DNA of 22,857 bases from Ruminococcus sp. UBA3767 (GTDB taxonomy: Bacteria > Bacillota > Clostridia > Oscillospirales > Ruminococcaceae). Under the pieces are notes generated by a model. It had not been told where the DNA came from and did not search any database. It worked only from the letters and a program-made list of their open reading frames with translations. The first letter of the stretch is position 1, and each line of letters starts with the position of its first letter. Positions 1 to 7,098 of the stretch are shown piece after piece. Where the stretch lies: NCBI GenBank assembly GCA_002371625.1, contig DFFV01000032.1, positions 1 to 22,857 of the forward strand. The letters are read 5' to 3'. A program made the position numbers and the translations under genes.

Positions 1-317
<317 letters not shown>

Positions 318-349
318 TTACTCTCCTTGTTTTAGTAGATTAATAATTC

Positions 350-378
350 AGTATAACATATAACAATGGATTAGTCAA
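350..378 (-). promoter_or_regulatory. sigma-A promoter of the ABC-F gene
   Basis: On the minus strand there is a -35 TTGACT (373-378), a 17-nt spacer and a -10 TATACT (350-355) with an upstream TG forming an extended -10. It drives the leftward ABC-F gene whose start is at 314. Confidence 0.75.
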
Positions 379-423
379 TCGTAAGCAGCGTTCACTATTT
401 GTTTCCACCGAGTTCGCTTTTCG

Positions 424-451
424 TTTACATATATGTGGTATATATTATAAA
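424..451 (+). promoter_or_regulatory. probable promoter of the duplicated-domain lipoprotein gene
   Basis: A TTTACA hexamer (424-429) is followed after 16 nt by TATAAA (446-451), 42 nt before the ATG at 494. It diverges from the ABC-F promoter. The -10 choice is somewhat ambiguous because the area is a run of TA steps. Confidence 0.5.
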
Positions 452-493
452 AAGGTAATATTTGATAATTCTGAAAAATCAGGGAGGACTATT

Positions 494-1453
494 ATGAAAA
501 AGAAATTTTTAGCAGCTATTGTCGCTATGACAATGGCAGTGGCTTGTATGACGGCGTGCAGCGAAAGCAGCAAGAGCGACGATAAATCATCGAGCAGCCA
601 AGCAGAAAGCAGCTCGGCTGCTGACAGCAGCAAGGAGGCTGAACCGCAAAGCTCGGCGGTCGATGAGCAATCATCGAATGTAAATGAAAACAAAGATCAA
701 GAGGCTTTAAAAACCGCTAACAGTAATGCTAAACTCGTATTTACGACAATAAATAATACTGCTTCTGATCGGATCGCTGACGGTGAGGGCGTTGAAGCAT
801 TAAAGTATAAAGGCACGGTAGACGGTCTTTCGGGAACACTTGGCGAAGCTGTCAAAAAGGCATTAGGAGAAAATGGTGCAGGAAACGGATATGTTTACAT
901 AGACTTTGATCCGAGTAAAGATGAAGGTTCGTTTGCACAGTGGTCTGAGGCGGAAACAGGCGCAGTTGTTGGTCAATACCCGAATCCTCCGAAAAGCGTT
1001 GAAGAAGCAAAATCGGTATATCCTGGAGAGAGAATCGGTGTTCCCAAATCAAGTGACGATTCATCGGAATCTTATGTTTGGGGTGACAACGGTGCGGTGA
1101 AAGGCGACAGCGAAGAGTTGAAAACAGCTAACACCAATGCAAAGCATATTTTCATAATAGTAAACAATACTGCTGCAGATAAGATAGCTGACGGTGAGAA
1201 AGTTGATACACTTGACTATAAGGGAACGGTAGCAGGGCTGTCGGGTCCGCTCGGTGATGCGGTCAAGGCTGCTGCAAAAGATAATATTGATAATCATTCG
1301 TATGTTGCGATCCACTTTGACACATCTGATGATACTGATAATAATTTTGTACATTGGTCGGCATCAGAGAGCGGTGCAGTTGTGGGGCAATTTCCTAATT
1401 CTGCCACAACAACTGAAGACGCAAAGCGTATTATTTTTGGAAAAAAAGCATAA
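494..1453 (+). CDS. secreted lipoprotein with two tandem copies of a ~108-residue domain
   Basis: I do not recognise a named family. The 319-residue product starts with a lipoprotein signal peptide (MKKK, hydrophobic core, ACMTAC) with the likely lipidated residue Cys22. A Ser/Glu/Lys-rich linker follows (23-66), then two diverged copies of one domain at about 70-177 and 208-315. Each copy opens with LKTAN-NAK, has NNTA-D-IADGE and Y-KGTV-GLSG-LG-AVK in the middle, and ends in W-A-E-GAVVGQ-PN. The GAVVGQ ending and the helix-then-strand order recall C-terminal parts of pilin-like proteins of ruminococci, but that is a weak inference. RBS AGGGAGG lies at 481-487. The protein is expected on the outer face of the membrane; its function is unknown. 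The gene is monocistronic, with its own promoter and terminator. Confidence 0.8.
   Translation: MKKKFLAAIVAMTMAVACMTACSESSKSDDKSSSSQAESSSAADSSKEAEPQSSAVDEQSSNVNENKDQEALKTANSNAKLVFTTINNTASDRIADGEGVEALKYKGTVDGLSGTLGEAVKKALGENGAGNGYVYIDFDPSKDEGSFAQWSEAETGAVVGQYPNPPKSVEEAKSVYPGERIGVPKSSDDSSESYVWGDNGAVKGDSEELKTANTNAKHIFIIVNNTAADKIADGEKVDTLDYKGTVAGLSGPLGDAVKAAAKDNIDNHSYVAIHFDTSDDTDNNFVHWSASESGAVVGQFPNSATTTEDAKRIIFGKKA
701..1024 (+). repeat. first copy of the intragenic domain duplication
   Basis: Encodes residues about 70-177 of the lipoprotein. It aligns over its whole length with the second copy at 1115-1438; key shared strings are KTAN, NNTA, IADGE, KGTV, GLSG and GAVVGQ. Confidence 0.75.
1115..1438 (+). 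repeat. second copy of the intragenic domain duplication
   Basis: Encodes residues about 208-315, same order of motifs as the first copy. The copies are clearly diverged at both protein and DNA level, so the duplication is not recent. Confidence 0.75.
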
Positions 1454-1458
1454 CATAT

Positions 1459-1484
1459 AAAGCAGCCTTAGGGCTGCTTTTTTT
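1459..1484 (+). terminator. intrinsic terminator after the duplicated-domain lipoprotein
   Basis: A perfect 9-bp stem AAAGCAGCC/GGCTGCTTT around the loop TTAG runs straight into a T tract. It begins 5 nt after the stop codon. Confidence 0.9.
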
Positions 1485-1497
1485 ATGTCAGAGTGCC

Positions 1498-1515
1498 CTA
1501 TGTCAAAAGTTTTGC
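1498..1515 (+). repeat. 18-nt element shared with the secA upstream region, copy 1
   Basis: CTATGTCAAAAGTTTTGC contains the palindrome CAAAAGTTTTG. It matches bases 2489-2506 at 17 of 18 positions. Both copies lie between a terminator and a sigma-A promoter. Confidence 0.6.
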
Positions 1516-1543
1516 CGAAAATAAGTCAAATGCCGTTGCTGTA

Positions 1544-1572
1544 TTGACAAAGACAGGCGGCGGTGATACAAT
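1544..1572 (+). promoter_or_regulatory. sigma-A promoter of the acetolactate decarboxylase gene
   Basis: Consensus TTGACA (1544-1549), a 17-nt spacer and TACAAT (1567-1572), 32 nt upstream of the ATG at 1605. Confidence 0.85.
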
Positions 1573-1604
1573 ACACATAGAAATAATGCAAAGGAGCGAG
1601 GCTT

Positions 1605-2438
1605 ATGAAAAAGAGAGCTTTAGCGATAGTTTTGTCGGTTTTTATGGCGGCTTGCATGACTGCCTGCGGTGACAGTTCATCAGCAAGCGAGAGCAAAAAG
1701 GACGAGACTCCGAAGGCTGACAGAGAAACTATCTATCAGGTATCACTATTGCAGGGTCTGACACTTGGTGACTATAACGGAAGCGTAAGTGTCAAGGAAC
1801 TGAAACAAAAAGGTGATACGGGCATAGGGACATTTGAGGGTGTCAACGGAGAGCTTATCATGGTGGACGGAACAGTTTACAGAGCAAAATCAGATGGCTC
1901 GATAGAAACTGCACCTGATGACGAAACTATCCCGTTTGCAAATGTAACATTTTTTGACACCGATGAAAAGCAGGATATCAGCGGTGTTTCAAGCATTGCA
2001 GACCTTAAAAAGCTGCTTGATGAAAAGGTCGAAAAGCTCGGCAGGAACCAATTCTATATGGTCAGAGTTGACGGCACGTTCAAAAAGATGCACGCACGCA
2101 GCGAGCTGAAACAGGAAAAACCGTACAAGCCGCTTGCAGAGGCGCTTAAAACCGATCAGAGAGAATTCAGCTGGGATAATATAGAGGGAACTGTGGTCGC
2201 TTTGTACTGTCCGCAGTATATGGAAGACCTCAATGCCGCAGGCTGGCATCTGCATTTTGTTTCAAAGGACAAAAAGTACGGCGGTCATGTACTTGAGCTT
2301 GATGTTGATAAAGCAGAGCTTAAAATAGACTGCACACAGGGCTTTAATATGCAGCTGCCTGACACGGAGATGTTCCCGACACTTGATTTGACAAAAGATC
2401 AGTCGGAAGACATCAAAAAGGTCGAGACAAAGGATTGA
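1605..2438 (+). CDS. budA: alpha-acetolactate decarboxylase, predicted lipoprotein
   Basis: This enzyme family (EC 4.1.1.5) decarboxylates (S)-2-acetolactate to (R)-acetoin. The 277-residue product shows the family pattern in order: GDTGIGTFEGVNGELIMVDG (about 70-89), IPFANVTFF (109-117), a RSELKQEKPYKPL segment (165-177), and the zinc site WHLHF with His215 and His217 plus GGHVL with His228. Known structures of the family bind zinc through exactly this HLH...GGH triad. Unlike the cytosolic Bacillus AlsD, this protein has a signal peptide with a lipobox-like ACMTAC, so Cys21 is probably lipidated and the enzyme would act outside the membrane; the secreted Brevibacillus enzyme is a precedent for export. 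No acetolactate synthase gene is in the window. RBS AAAGGAG lies at 1590-1596. It is monocistronic, with its own promoter and terminator. Confidence 0.85.
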   Translation: MKKRALAIVLSVFMAACMTACGDSSSASESKKDETPKADRETIYQVSLLQGLTLGDYNGSVSVKELKQKGDTGIGTFEGVNGELIMVDGTVYRAKSDGSIETAPDDETIPFANVTFFDTDEKQDISGVSSIADLKKLLDEKVEKLGRNQFYMVRVDGTFKKMHARSELKQEKPYKPLAEALKTDQREFSWDNIEGTVVALYCPQYMEDLNAAGWHLHFVSKDKKYGGHVLELDVDKAELKIDCTQGFNMQLPDTEMFPTLDLTKDQSEDIKKVETKD

Positions 2439-2450
2439 TTATTAATTGCG

Positions 2451-2479
2451 AACAGTCGGGATAAGACCCGGCTGTTTTT
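2451..2479 (+). terminator. intrinsic terminator after budA
   Basis: A 10-bp stem AACAGTCGGG/CCCGGCTGTT with one G-T wobble, loop ATAAGA, and a T-rich tail. Confidence 0.88.
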
Positions 2480-2488
2480 GTTTGCGGT

Positions 2489-2506
2489 CTATGTTAAAAG
2501 TTTTGC
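2489..2506 (+). repeat. 18-nt element shared with the budA upstream region, copy 2
   Basis: CTATGTTAAAAGTTTTGC differs from bases 1498-1515 at one position. It ends 8 nt before the secA -35 box. Confidence 0.6.
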
Positions 2507-2514
2507 GATTGCGG

Positions 2515-2543
2515 TTGACATTCCTTTGCGCTTGTTGTATAAT
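2515..2543 (+). promoter_or_regulatory. sigma-A promoter of secA
   Basis: A fully consensus promoter: TTGACA (2515-2520), 17-nt spacer, TATAAT (2538-2543). The untranslated leader to the ATG at 2622 is about 72 nt. Confidence 0.92.
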
Positions 2544-2621
2544 ATATAGTGTATTTTTATAGCTATATGTGAGTGTAGCGGTATCAATTAAAAAGATAAC
2601 TGATAAAGGTGGAAAGATAAA

Positions 2622-5417
2622 ATGGGTTTAGTAGATAAGTTGTTTGGCAACTACTCCAAAAAAGAGCTTAAAAAGATAGAGCCTATCAAGCAGAAGGTGC
2701 TTGACCTTGAAGAAAAGTATCAGGCTATGGACAATAAGGAGCTTTCTGCTCAGACACAGGTGCTCAGGGACAGAGTAAGCGGCGGAGAAACGCTTGACGA
2801 TGTTCTTTGCGATGCGCTGGCTGTCTGCCGTGAGGCTGCTTACAGAGTGCTTGACAAAAAGGCTTACCCCGTGCAGATAATCGGTGCTATCGTGCTGCAT
2901 CAGGGACGTATCGCAGAAATGAAAACAGGTGAGGGTAAAACGCTCGTTGCCTGCCTTGCCGCTTACGCTAACTCGCTCGACGGAAAAGGCGTTCACGTTG
3001 TAACGGTCAACGACTACCTGGCTAAGTTCCAGTCGGAAGAGATGGGCAAGGTGTTCAAGTTCCTTGGCTGCACTATCGGCTGCGTACTGCCGGGCATGAG
3101 CAAGGAAGAGAAGAGAAAGGCTTATTTCTCGGATATCACTTATGGTACCAACAACGAGTTCGGTTTTGATTACCTGCGTGATAACATGGTAATATACAAG
3201 AAAGACAAGGTGCAGAGAGAGCATTCGTTCGCTATCGTGGACGAGGTGGACTCTATCCTCATAGACGAGGCAAGAACTCCGCTCATCATTTCGGGACAGG
3301 GCGACAAATCGACTCAGCTCTATACCCTTGCAGACAGATTTGCAAAGACACTTAAAGCAGTCAAGGTCGTTGAGATGGACGACAAAGCCGATAACGATGC
3401 GCTCGGCGGAGATTATATCATCGACGAGAAGGCAAGGACCGCTACACTTACCAAGAGCGGTGTTAAAAAGGCTGAAAAGGCATTCAACGTTATCAACCTT
3501 ATGGATACCGAGAATATGACGCTCCTGCATCATATCAACCAGGCTATCAAGGCTAACGGCACTATGCGCAAGGATATAGACTACGTTGTAAAGGACGGAC
3601 AGGTGCTTATCGTTGACGAGTTCACGGGCCGTATCATGATAGGCAGACGTTTCAATGACGGTCTGCATCAGGCTATCGAGGCAAAGGAAGGCGTTGAGGT
3701 AGCAAGGGAGTCAAAGACTATCGCTACTATCACTTTCCAGAACTATTTCAGGCTTTACGAAAAGCTCTCTGGTATGACAGGTACTGCGCTTACCGAGGAG
3801 GACGAGTTCAGAGAGATCTATAAGCTCGATGTTATTGAAGTTCCTACAAACAAGCCTATTGCAAGGATAGACCACCCCGATGTTATCTTCAAGACAGAAA
3901 AGGGCAAGTATAACGCAGTTATCGAGCAGATACAGGAATGCCACGAGAAAGGTCAGCCTGTGCTTGTGGGTACTGTTTCTATCGAAAAGAGTGAATATCT
4001 CTCCAAGCTGCTCAAGAACAAGGGCATAAAGCATGAAGTGCTCAACGCCAAGTATCACGATAAGGAAGCGCTCATAGTTGCTCAGGCAGGTAAATACGGC
4101 GCTGTTACTATCGCAACCAACATGGCAGGACGTGGTACGGATATCATGCTGGGCGGTAACGCTGAATACAAGGCACTTGCTCAGCTTCAGAAAGAGGGCT
4201 ACTCCGAGGAGGTCGCTGTTGCGGCATCGGGTCCGTCGGTTACCGAGGATGAGGAGATTCTTAAAGCAAGAGAAAGATATACCGAGCTTTATAAGGGCTT
4301 CTCGGCAGAGGTGGCAGAGCTTGCGGATAAGGTAAGAGAAGCAGGCGGACTTTATATTATCGGTACTGAAAGACATGAGGCAAGACGTATCGATAACCAG
4401 CTCAGAGGACGTTCGGGACGTCAGGGCGATCCCGGTGAGAGCACATTCTTCCTCTCGCTTGAAGATGACCTGATGAGAATATTCGGCGGAGATAAGGTAA
4501 CAGGTATAATGGACGCTCTGAAGGTGGACGAGAATACACCGATACAGTCGAAAATGCTTTCAAATATAATAGAATCATCGCAGAAGAAGATAGAGGGCAG
4601 AAACTTCAACATCAGAAAGAATGTCCTCAACTACGACGATGTTATGAATACTCAGCGTGAGATCATCTACTCGCAGAGACAGAAGGTGCTTGACGGTGAG
4701 GACGTTCACGATTATATCGTGAATATGATAAATCAGTATGTTGTTGACTCGGTAGATGCTTATCTGCTCGATGATGACATCAAGGACGACTGGAACCTTT
4801 CGGGTCTGCGTGAGCACCTTATGGGAATACTCACGACAGAGGACGATTTCAATTACACCGTTCAGGAGCTGGACGATGTTAATAAGGAAGATATCGTAAA
4901 GCAGCTCACCGAGCGTGCAGATGCGCTTTATGCAAAGCGTGAGGAGGATCTGGGAACAGAGCTTCTGCACGAGGTCGAGAGAGTATGTCTGCTTAAAGTT
5001 GTTGATACCAAGTGGATGGCTCACATTGACGATATGGAGGAGCTGAAAAAGGGTATCGGACTGCGTTCGTACGGACAGAAGAACCCTGTTGTCGAGTACC
5101 GTGTTGAAGGTATGGATATGTTCGATGACATGGTAGCATCTATCCGTGAGGATACTGTAAGAATGCTGTTCACCATTCAGGTAAGAAAGAATGAAGAAGC
5201 TCCCGAGCGTGAGGACGTTTACAAGGAAAACAAGGTGCACCACAATATGACTATCCGCAGGAAAGAAAAGATAGGCAGAAATGCACCGTGCCCATGCGGA
5301 AGCGGAAAGAAATACAAGAACTGCTGCGGCGCAAATAAGACCACCACCGCACAGGCTGAAAAGGATGCTGCTGATGATAAGGCGGCTGACGAGGCAGAAA
5401 AAGAAACAGAAGAATAA
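2622..5417 (+). CDS. secA: preprotein translocase ATPase SecA
   Basis: SecA is the motor that pushes unfolded preproteins through SecYEG, cycling between cytosol and membrane. The 931-residue product has the expected order: Walker A MKTGEGKT (100-107), VNDYLA (129-134), DEVD Walker B (207-210) followed by the IDEARTPLIISG signature, GMTGTA, the second motor domain with AGRGTDIMLGG and RGRSGRQGDPG (around residue 596), the scaffold helix region around NYDDVMNTQR, and a C-terminal SEC-C zinc motif CPCGSGKKYKNCC (890-902). It is longer than B. subtilis SecA (841), mainly from an inserted stretch of roughly 60 residues after AGRGTDIMLGG, common in clostridia, and an acidic 28-residue tail beyond the zinc motif. 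RBS AAAGGTGG lies 9 nt before the ATG. The neighbouring lipoproteins are likely Sec substrates, but that is only context. Confidence 0.98.
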   Translation: MGLVDKLFGNYSKKELKKIEPIKQKVLDLEEKYQAMDNKELSAQTQVLRDRVSGGETLDDVLCDALAVCREAAYRVLDKKAYPVQIIGAIVLHQGRIAEMKTGEGKTLVACLAAYANSLDGKGVHVVTVNDYLAKFQSEEMGKVFKFLGCTIGCVLPGMSKEEKRKAYFSDITYGTNNEFGFDYLRDNMVIYKKDKVQREHSFAIVDEVDSILIDEARTPLIISGQGDKSTQLYTLADRFAKTLKAVKVVEMDDKADNDALGGDYIIDEKARTATLTKSGVKKAEKAFNVINLMDTENMTLLHHINQAIKANGTMRKDIDYVVKDGQVLIVDEFTGRIMIGRRFNDGLHQAIEAKEGVEVARESKTIATITFQNYFRLYEKLSGMTGTALTEEDEFREIYKLDVIEVPTNKPIARIDHPDVIFKTEKGKYNAVIEQIQECHEKGQPVLVGTVSIEKSEYLSKLLKNKGIKHEVLNAKYHDKEALIVAQAGKYGAVTIATNMAGRGTDIMLGGNAEYKALAQLQKEGYSEEVAVAASGPSVTEDEEILKARERYTELYKGFSAEVAELADKVREAGGLYIIGTERHEARRIDNQLRGRSGRQGDPGESTFFLSLEDDLMRIFGGDKVTGIMDALKVDENTPIQSKMLSNIIESSQKKIEGRNFNIRKNVLNYDDVMNTQREIIYSQRQKVLDGEDVHDYIVNMINQYVVDSVDAYLLDDDIKDDWNLSGLREHLMGILTTEDDFNYTVQELDDVNKEDIVKQLTERADALYAKREEDLGTELLHEVERVCLLKVVDTKWMAHIDDMEELKKGIGLRSYGQKNPVVEYRVEGMDMFDDMVASIREDTVRMLFTIQVRKNEEAPEREDVYKENKVHHNMTIRRKEKIGRNAPCPCGSGKKYKNCCGANKTTTAQAEKDAADDKAADEAEKETEE

Positions 5418-5422
5418 TCGTA

Positions 5423-5454
5423 AAGCAGGGTGGTAAGTTTTTGCCGCCCTGTTT
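5423..5454 (+). terminator. possible weak terminator after secA
   Basis: An imperfect 14-bp stem (5423-5436 with 5441-5454, three G-T wobbles) around the loop GTTT. The T tail is only three bases before CTGC, so read-through into the next genes is likely. Confidence 0.45.
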
Positions 5455-5481
5455 CTGCAATTTGCAGGCAGGGGGGAGAGT

Positions 5482-6099
5482 ATGAACATACTGGCATTGG
5501 TATGTACCATAGAGCTGCTCGCAGCAGCATTGTTATGGTATATGGATACGTTTATCCTGTGGGTGTTCGGATATATAGGGTTCATGGCACTTTTGCCCGT
5601 GACTGTGGCGGCGTGGATAGGGCACTTTTACAACAAATCGAGAATGGCGCAGGGCAAGCCGAAGGGGAACGTGCTTGTGATATTTGCGATATGTTCGGGG
5701 ATCTGTTTTGTGGCTTGCTTTATTTTCAGTATGCTCTATTTTAATACCGAAAAGCCGACCGATAAGTTCAAATACGCTTTTATTTCGGATTTTTTTCTAT
5801 CGCCGATACTGTTTTTGGAGTTCATTGGAACGCTTATCGCAGCGATCATGAAAAACAAGGACCGCAAGCAGCAGAACAATGCTCCCTACGGCGCTTATGC
5901 AAACCCTGTAAATGCGCAGTATAACAATATGTATCAGGGCTATCCCGGCGGTGCTTATCCCAATTATCAGAGCTATCCTTATCAGAACGGGAATTATCAG
6001 AATTATCCGAACTATCAGAATTATCCCAACGGGTACGACCCAAACTTCCCGAACAACAATTACCGGAACAATAATTTCGGGAATTTCGGAGGGAGATAG
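5482..6099 (+). CDS. small membrane protein with Tyr/Asn/Pro-rich C-terminal tail
   Basis: No family is recognised. The 205-residue product has four predicted membrane segments at about 3-20, 24-48, 64-88 and 104-123, a basic stretch KNKDRKQQ (124-131), then a low-complexity tail (133-205) built from NYQ, NYPN, YPY and PNG units that ends NNNFGNFGGR. By the positive-inside rule the tail is probably cytoplasmic. Such tails occur in several Bacillota membrane proteins of unknown role and may mediate weak multivalent contacts; this is inference. The start is supported by a GGGGGGAG Shine-Dalgarno site just upstream. The stop codon is 3 nt from the next start, so it is probably co-transcribed with the acetyltransferase gene. 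No promoter of its own is obvious. Confidence 0.75.
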   Translation: MNILALVCTIELLAAALLWYMDTFILWVFGYIGFMALLPVTVAAWIGHFYNKSRMAQGKPKGNVLVIFAICSGICFVACFIFSMLYFNTEKPTDKFKYAFISDFFLSPILFLEFIGTLIAAIMKNKDRKQQNNAPYGAYANPVNAQYNNMYQGYPGGAYPNYQSYPYQNGNYQNYPNYQNYPNGYDPNFPNNNYRNNNFGNFGGR

Positions 6100-6102
6100 A
6101 AT

Positions 6103-6573
6103 ATGCAGTACGTTTACAGAAAGGCGGAGCTGTGCGATCTTGAGCTGCTTGTAAAGTCAAGGGTAATGGTGCTCAGAGCCGCAAACAAGCTGCCTGATGA
6201 CGCTGATATGAGCGAGATAGAAAGGCAGTCAAGGGAGTACTACAAAAGGGCGCTTGCTGACGGCAGCCACACGGCGTATCTCGTTTTTGACGGGCAGAGG
6301 CTTATCGGTACGGGCGGTATGAGCTATTACAGCGTTATGCCGACCTGCGATGTACCCACAGGCAAAAAGGCTTATGTTATGAATATGTACACAGACCCCG
6401 GGTACAGACGGCAGGGTATCGCATACAGGACACTTGAACTGCTGGTGCAGGACGCAAAGGCAAGGGGAGTTGAGCATATAACGCTTGAGGCGACGGACAT
6501 GGGCAGACCGTTTTATGAAAAGTACGGCTTTGTGCAGATGCAAAGCGAGATGCAGTTCAGAGGTAAGAGATAA
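6103..6573 (+). CDS. GNAT family N-acetyltransferase
   Basis: The 156-residue product has the single GNAT fold that transfers an acyl group from acyl-CoA to an amine. Visible marks are the beta4 strand AYVMNMYTDPGYRRQGIA, with the acetyl-CoA pyrophosphate loop RRQGIA at 102-107, the following helix YRTLELLVQDAKARG, and the C-terminal FYEKYGFV (137-144) that closes the fold. The substrate cannot be told from sequence. The RBS GGAGGGAG overlaps the end of the preceding gene. The last codons (RGKR, then TAA at 6571-6573) are read from inside a GTAAGA-type repeat that also lies elsewhere in the window, so the natural C-terminus may have been replaced or extended by the repeat. Confidence 0.9.
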   Translation: MQYVYRKAELCDLELLVKSRVMVLRAANKLPDDADMSEIERQSREYYKRALADGSHTAYLVFDGQRLIGTGGMSYYSVMPTCDVPTGKKAYVMNMYTDPGYRRQGIAYRTLELLVQDAKARGVEHITLEATDMGRPFYEKYGFVQMQSEMQFRGKR

Positions 6574-6592
6574 GAAGTAAGAGGTAGGAGAT
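6561..6592 (+). repeat. GTAAGA-type purine-rich repeat, left copy
   Basis: AGGTAAGAGATAAGAAGTAA with further GAGGTA units overlaps the end of the GNAT gene and supplies the RBS-like AGGAG of the next gene. The core GTAAGAGATAAGAAGTAAGA is identical in the copy at 20721-20750, and an inverted copy lies at 7002-7022. Confidence 0.7.
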
Positions 6593-7003
6593 ATGGTTGT
6601 AAATGTGATAAAGTCGGTCATATATTCGGCGGCAGCTATTGCGGGACTGATGGTATCTCCGCATAAGCCGGAGAATTTGTTTTTGATCGTATTTCTCTTT
6701 TTTACACCCGTTGCACTTGGCTCGTGGTATATGGTCATTTCCGATCGTATAAGAGAAAAGAAAGGTTTGCACAAAAGAGAGCGCTATCTCGTAATGGCAG
6801 TATTTACAGCAATTTCTGCTGTGACGGCGACACTGTATTTGTCTGTTCTGAATGATTTCGCCGCAGGATTATTCTGGCTTTTCTTTGTTGTTCCGACATA
6901 CTGCATCGAGCTTGGCTGGTTTATTTTTATGTATTGTTACAAAAAAGCAAAAGAGCAGTTGGAGGCAGAGGAGATATATTCAACGCAGCAAGGCGGGACT
7001 TAG
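6593..7003 (+). CDS. small integral membrane protein of unknown function
   Basis: Not recognised. The 136-residue product is almost entirely hydrophobic, with four predicted membrane segments at about 4-21, 28-49, 64-86 and 88-115, a basic loop DRIREKKGLHKRER (51-64) that should face the cytoplasm, and a short charged tail. TAGGAG precedes the ATG, but this Shine-Dalgarno site is part of a repeat. The gene is bracketed by inverted copies of that repeat, which raises the possibility that the gene and its flanks form an inserted unit. It could also be a fortuitous open frame, though the regular hydrophobic layout argues for a real protein. Confidence 0.65.
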   Translation: MVVNVIKSVIYSAAAIAGLMVSPHKPENLFLIVFLFFTPVALGSWYMVISDRIREKKGLHKRERYLVMAVFTAISAVTATLYLSVLNDFAAGLFWLFFVVPTYCIELGWFIFMYCYKKAKEQLEAEEIYSTQQGGT

Positions 7004-7022
7004 CCTCTTACCTCTTACATCT
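7002..7022 (-). repeat. GTAAGA-type repeat, right inverted copy
   Basis: Read on the minus strand this is AGATGTAAGAGGTAAGAGGC, the same family as 6561-6592 but in opposite orientation, so the two copies look like terminal inverted repeats around the 136-residue membrane protein gene. Confidence 0.65.
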
Positions 7023-7098
7023 GACGATCAAAAGCAGCAATACTTTGCAGCTTGTATATTAAAAACAAAAATCTTAAACATAAAGGAGTTCGATCTAA

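Noticed and set aside
2628..3668. Long open frame (346 codons) on the minus strand opposite secA
   Set aside because: It mirrors the codon pattern of secA, has no recognisable domain and no Shine-Dalgarno site; secA itself is unambiguous.
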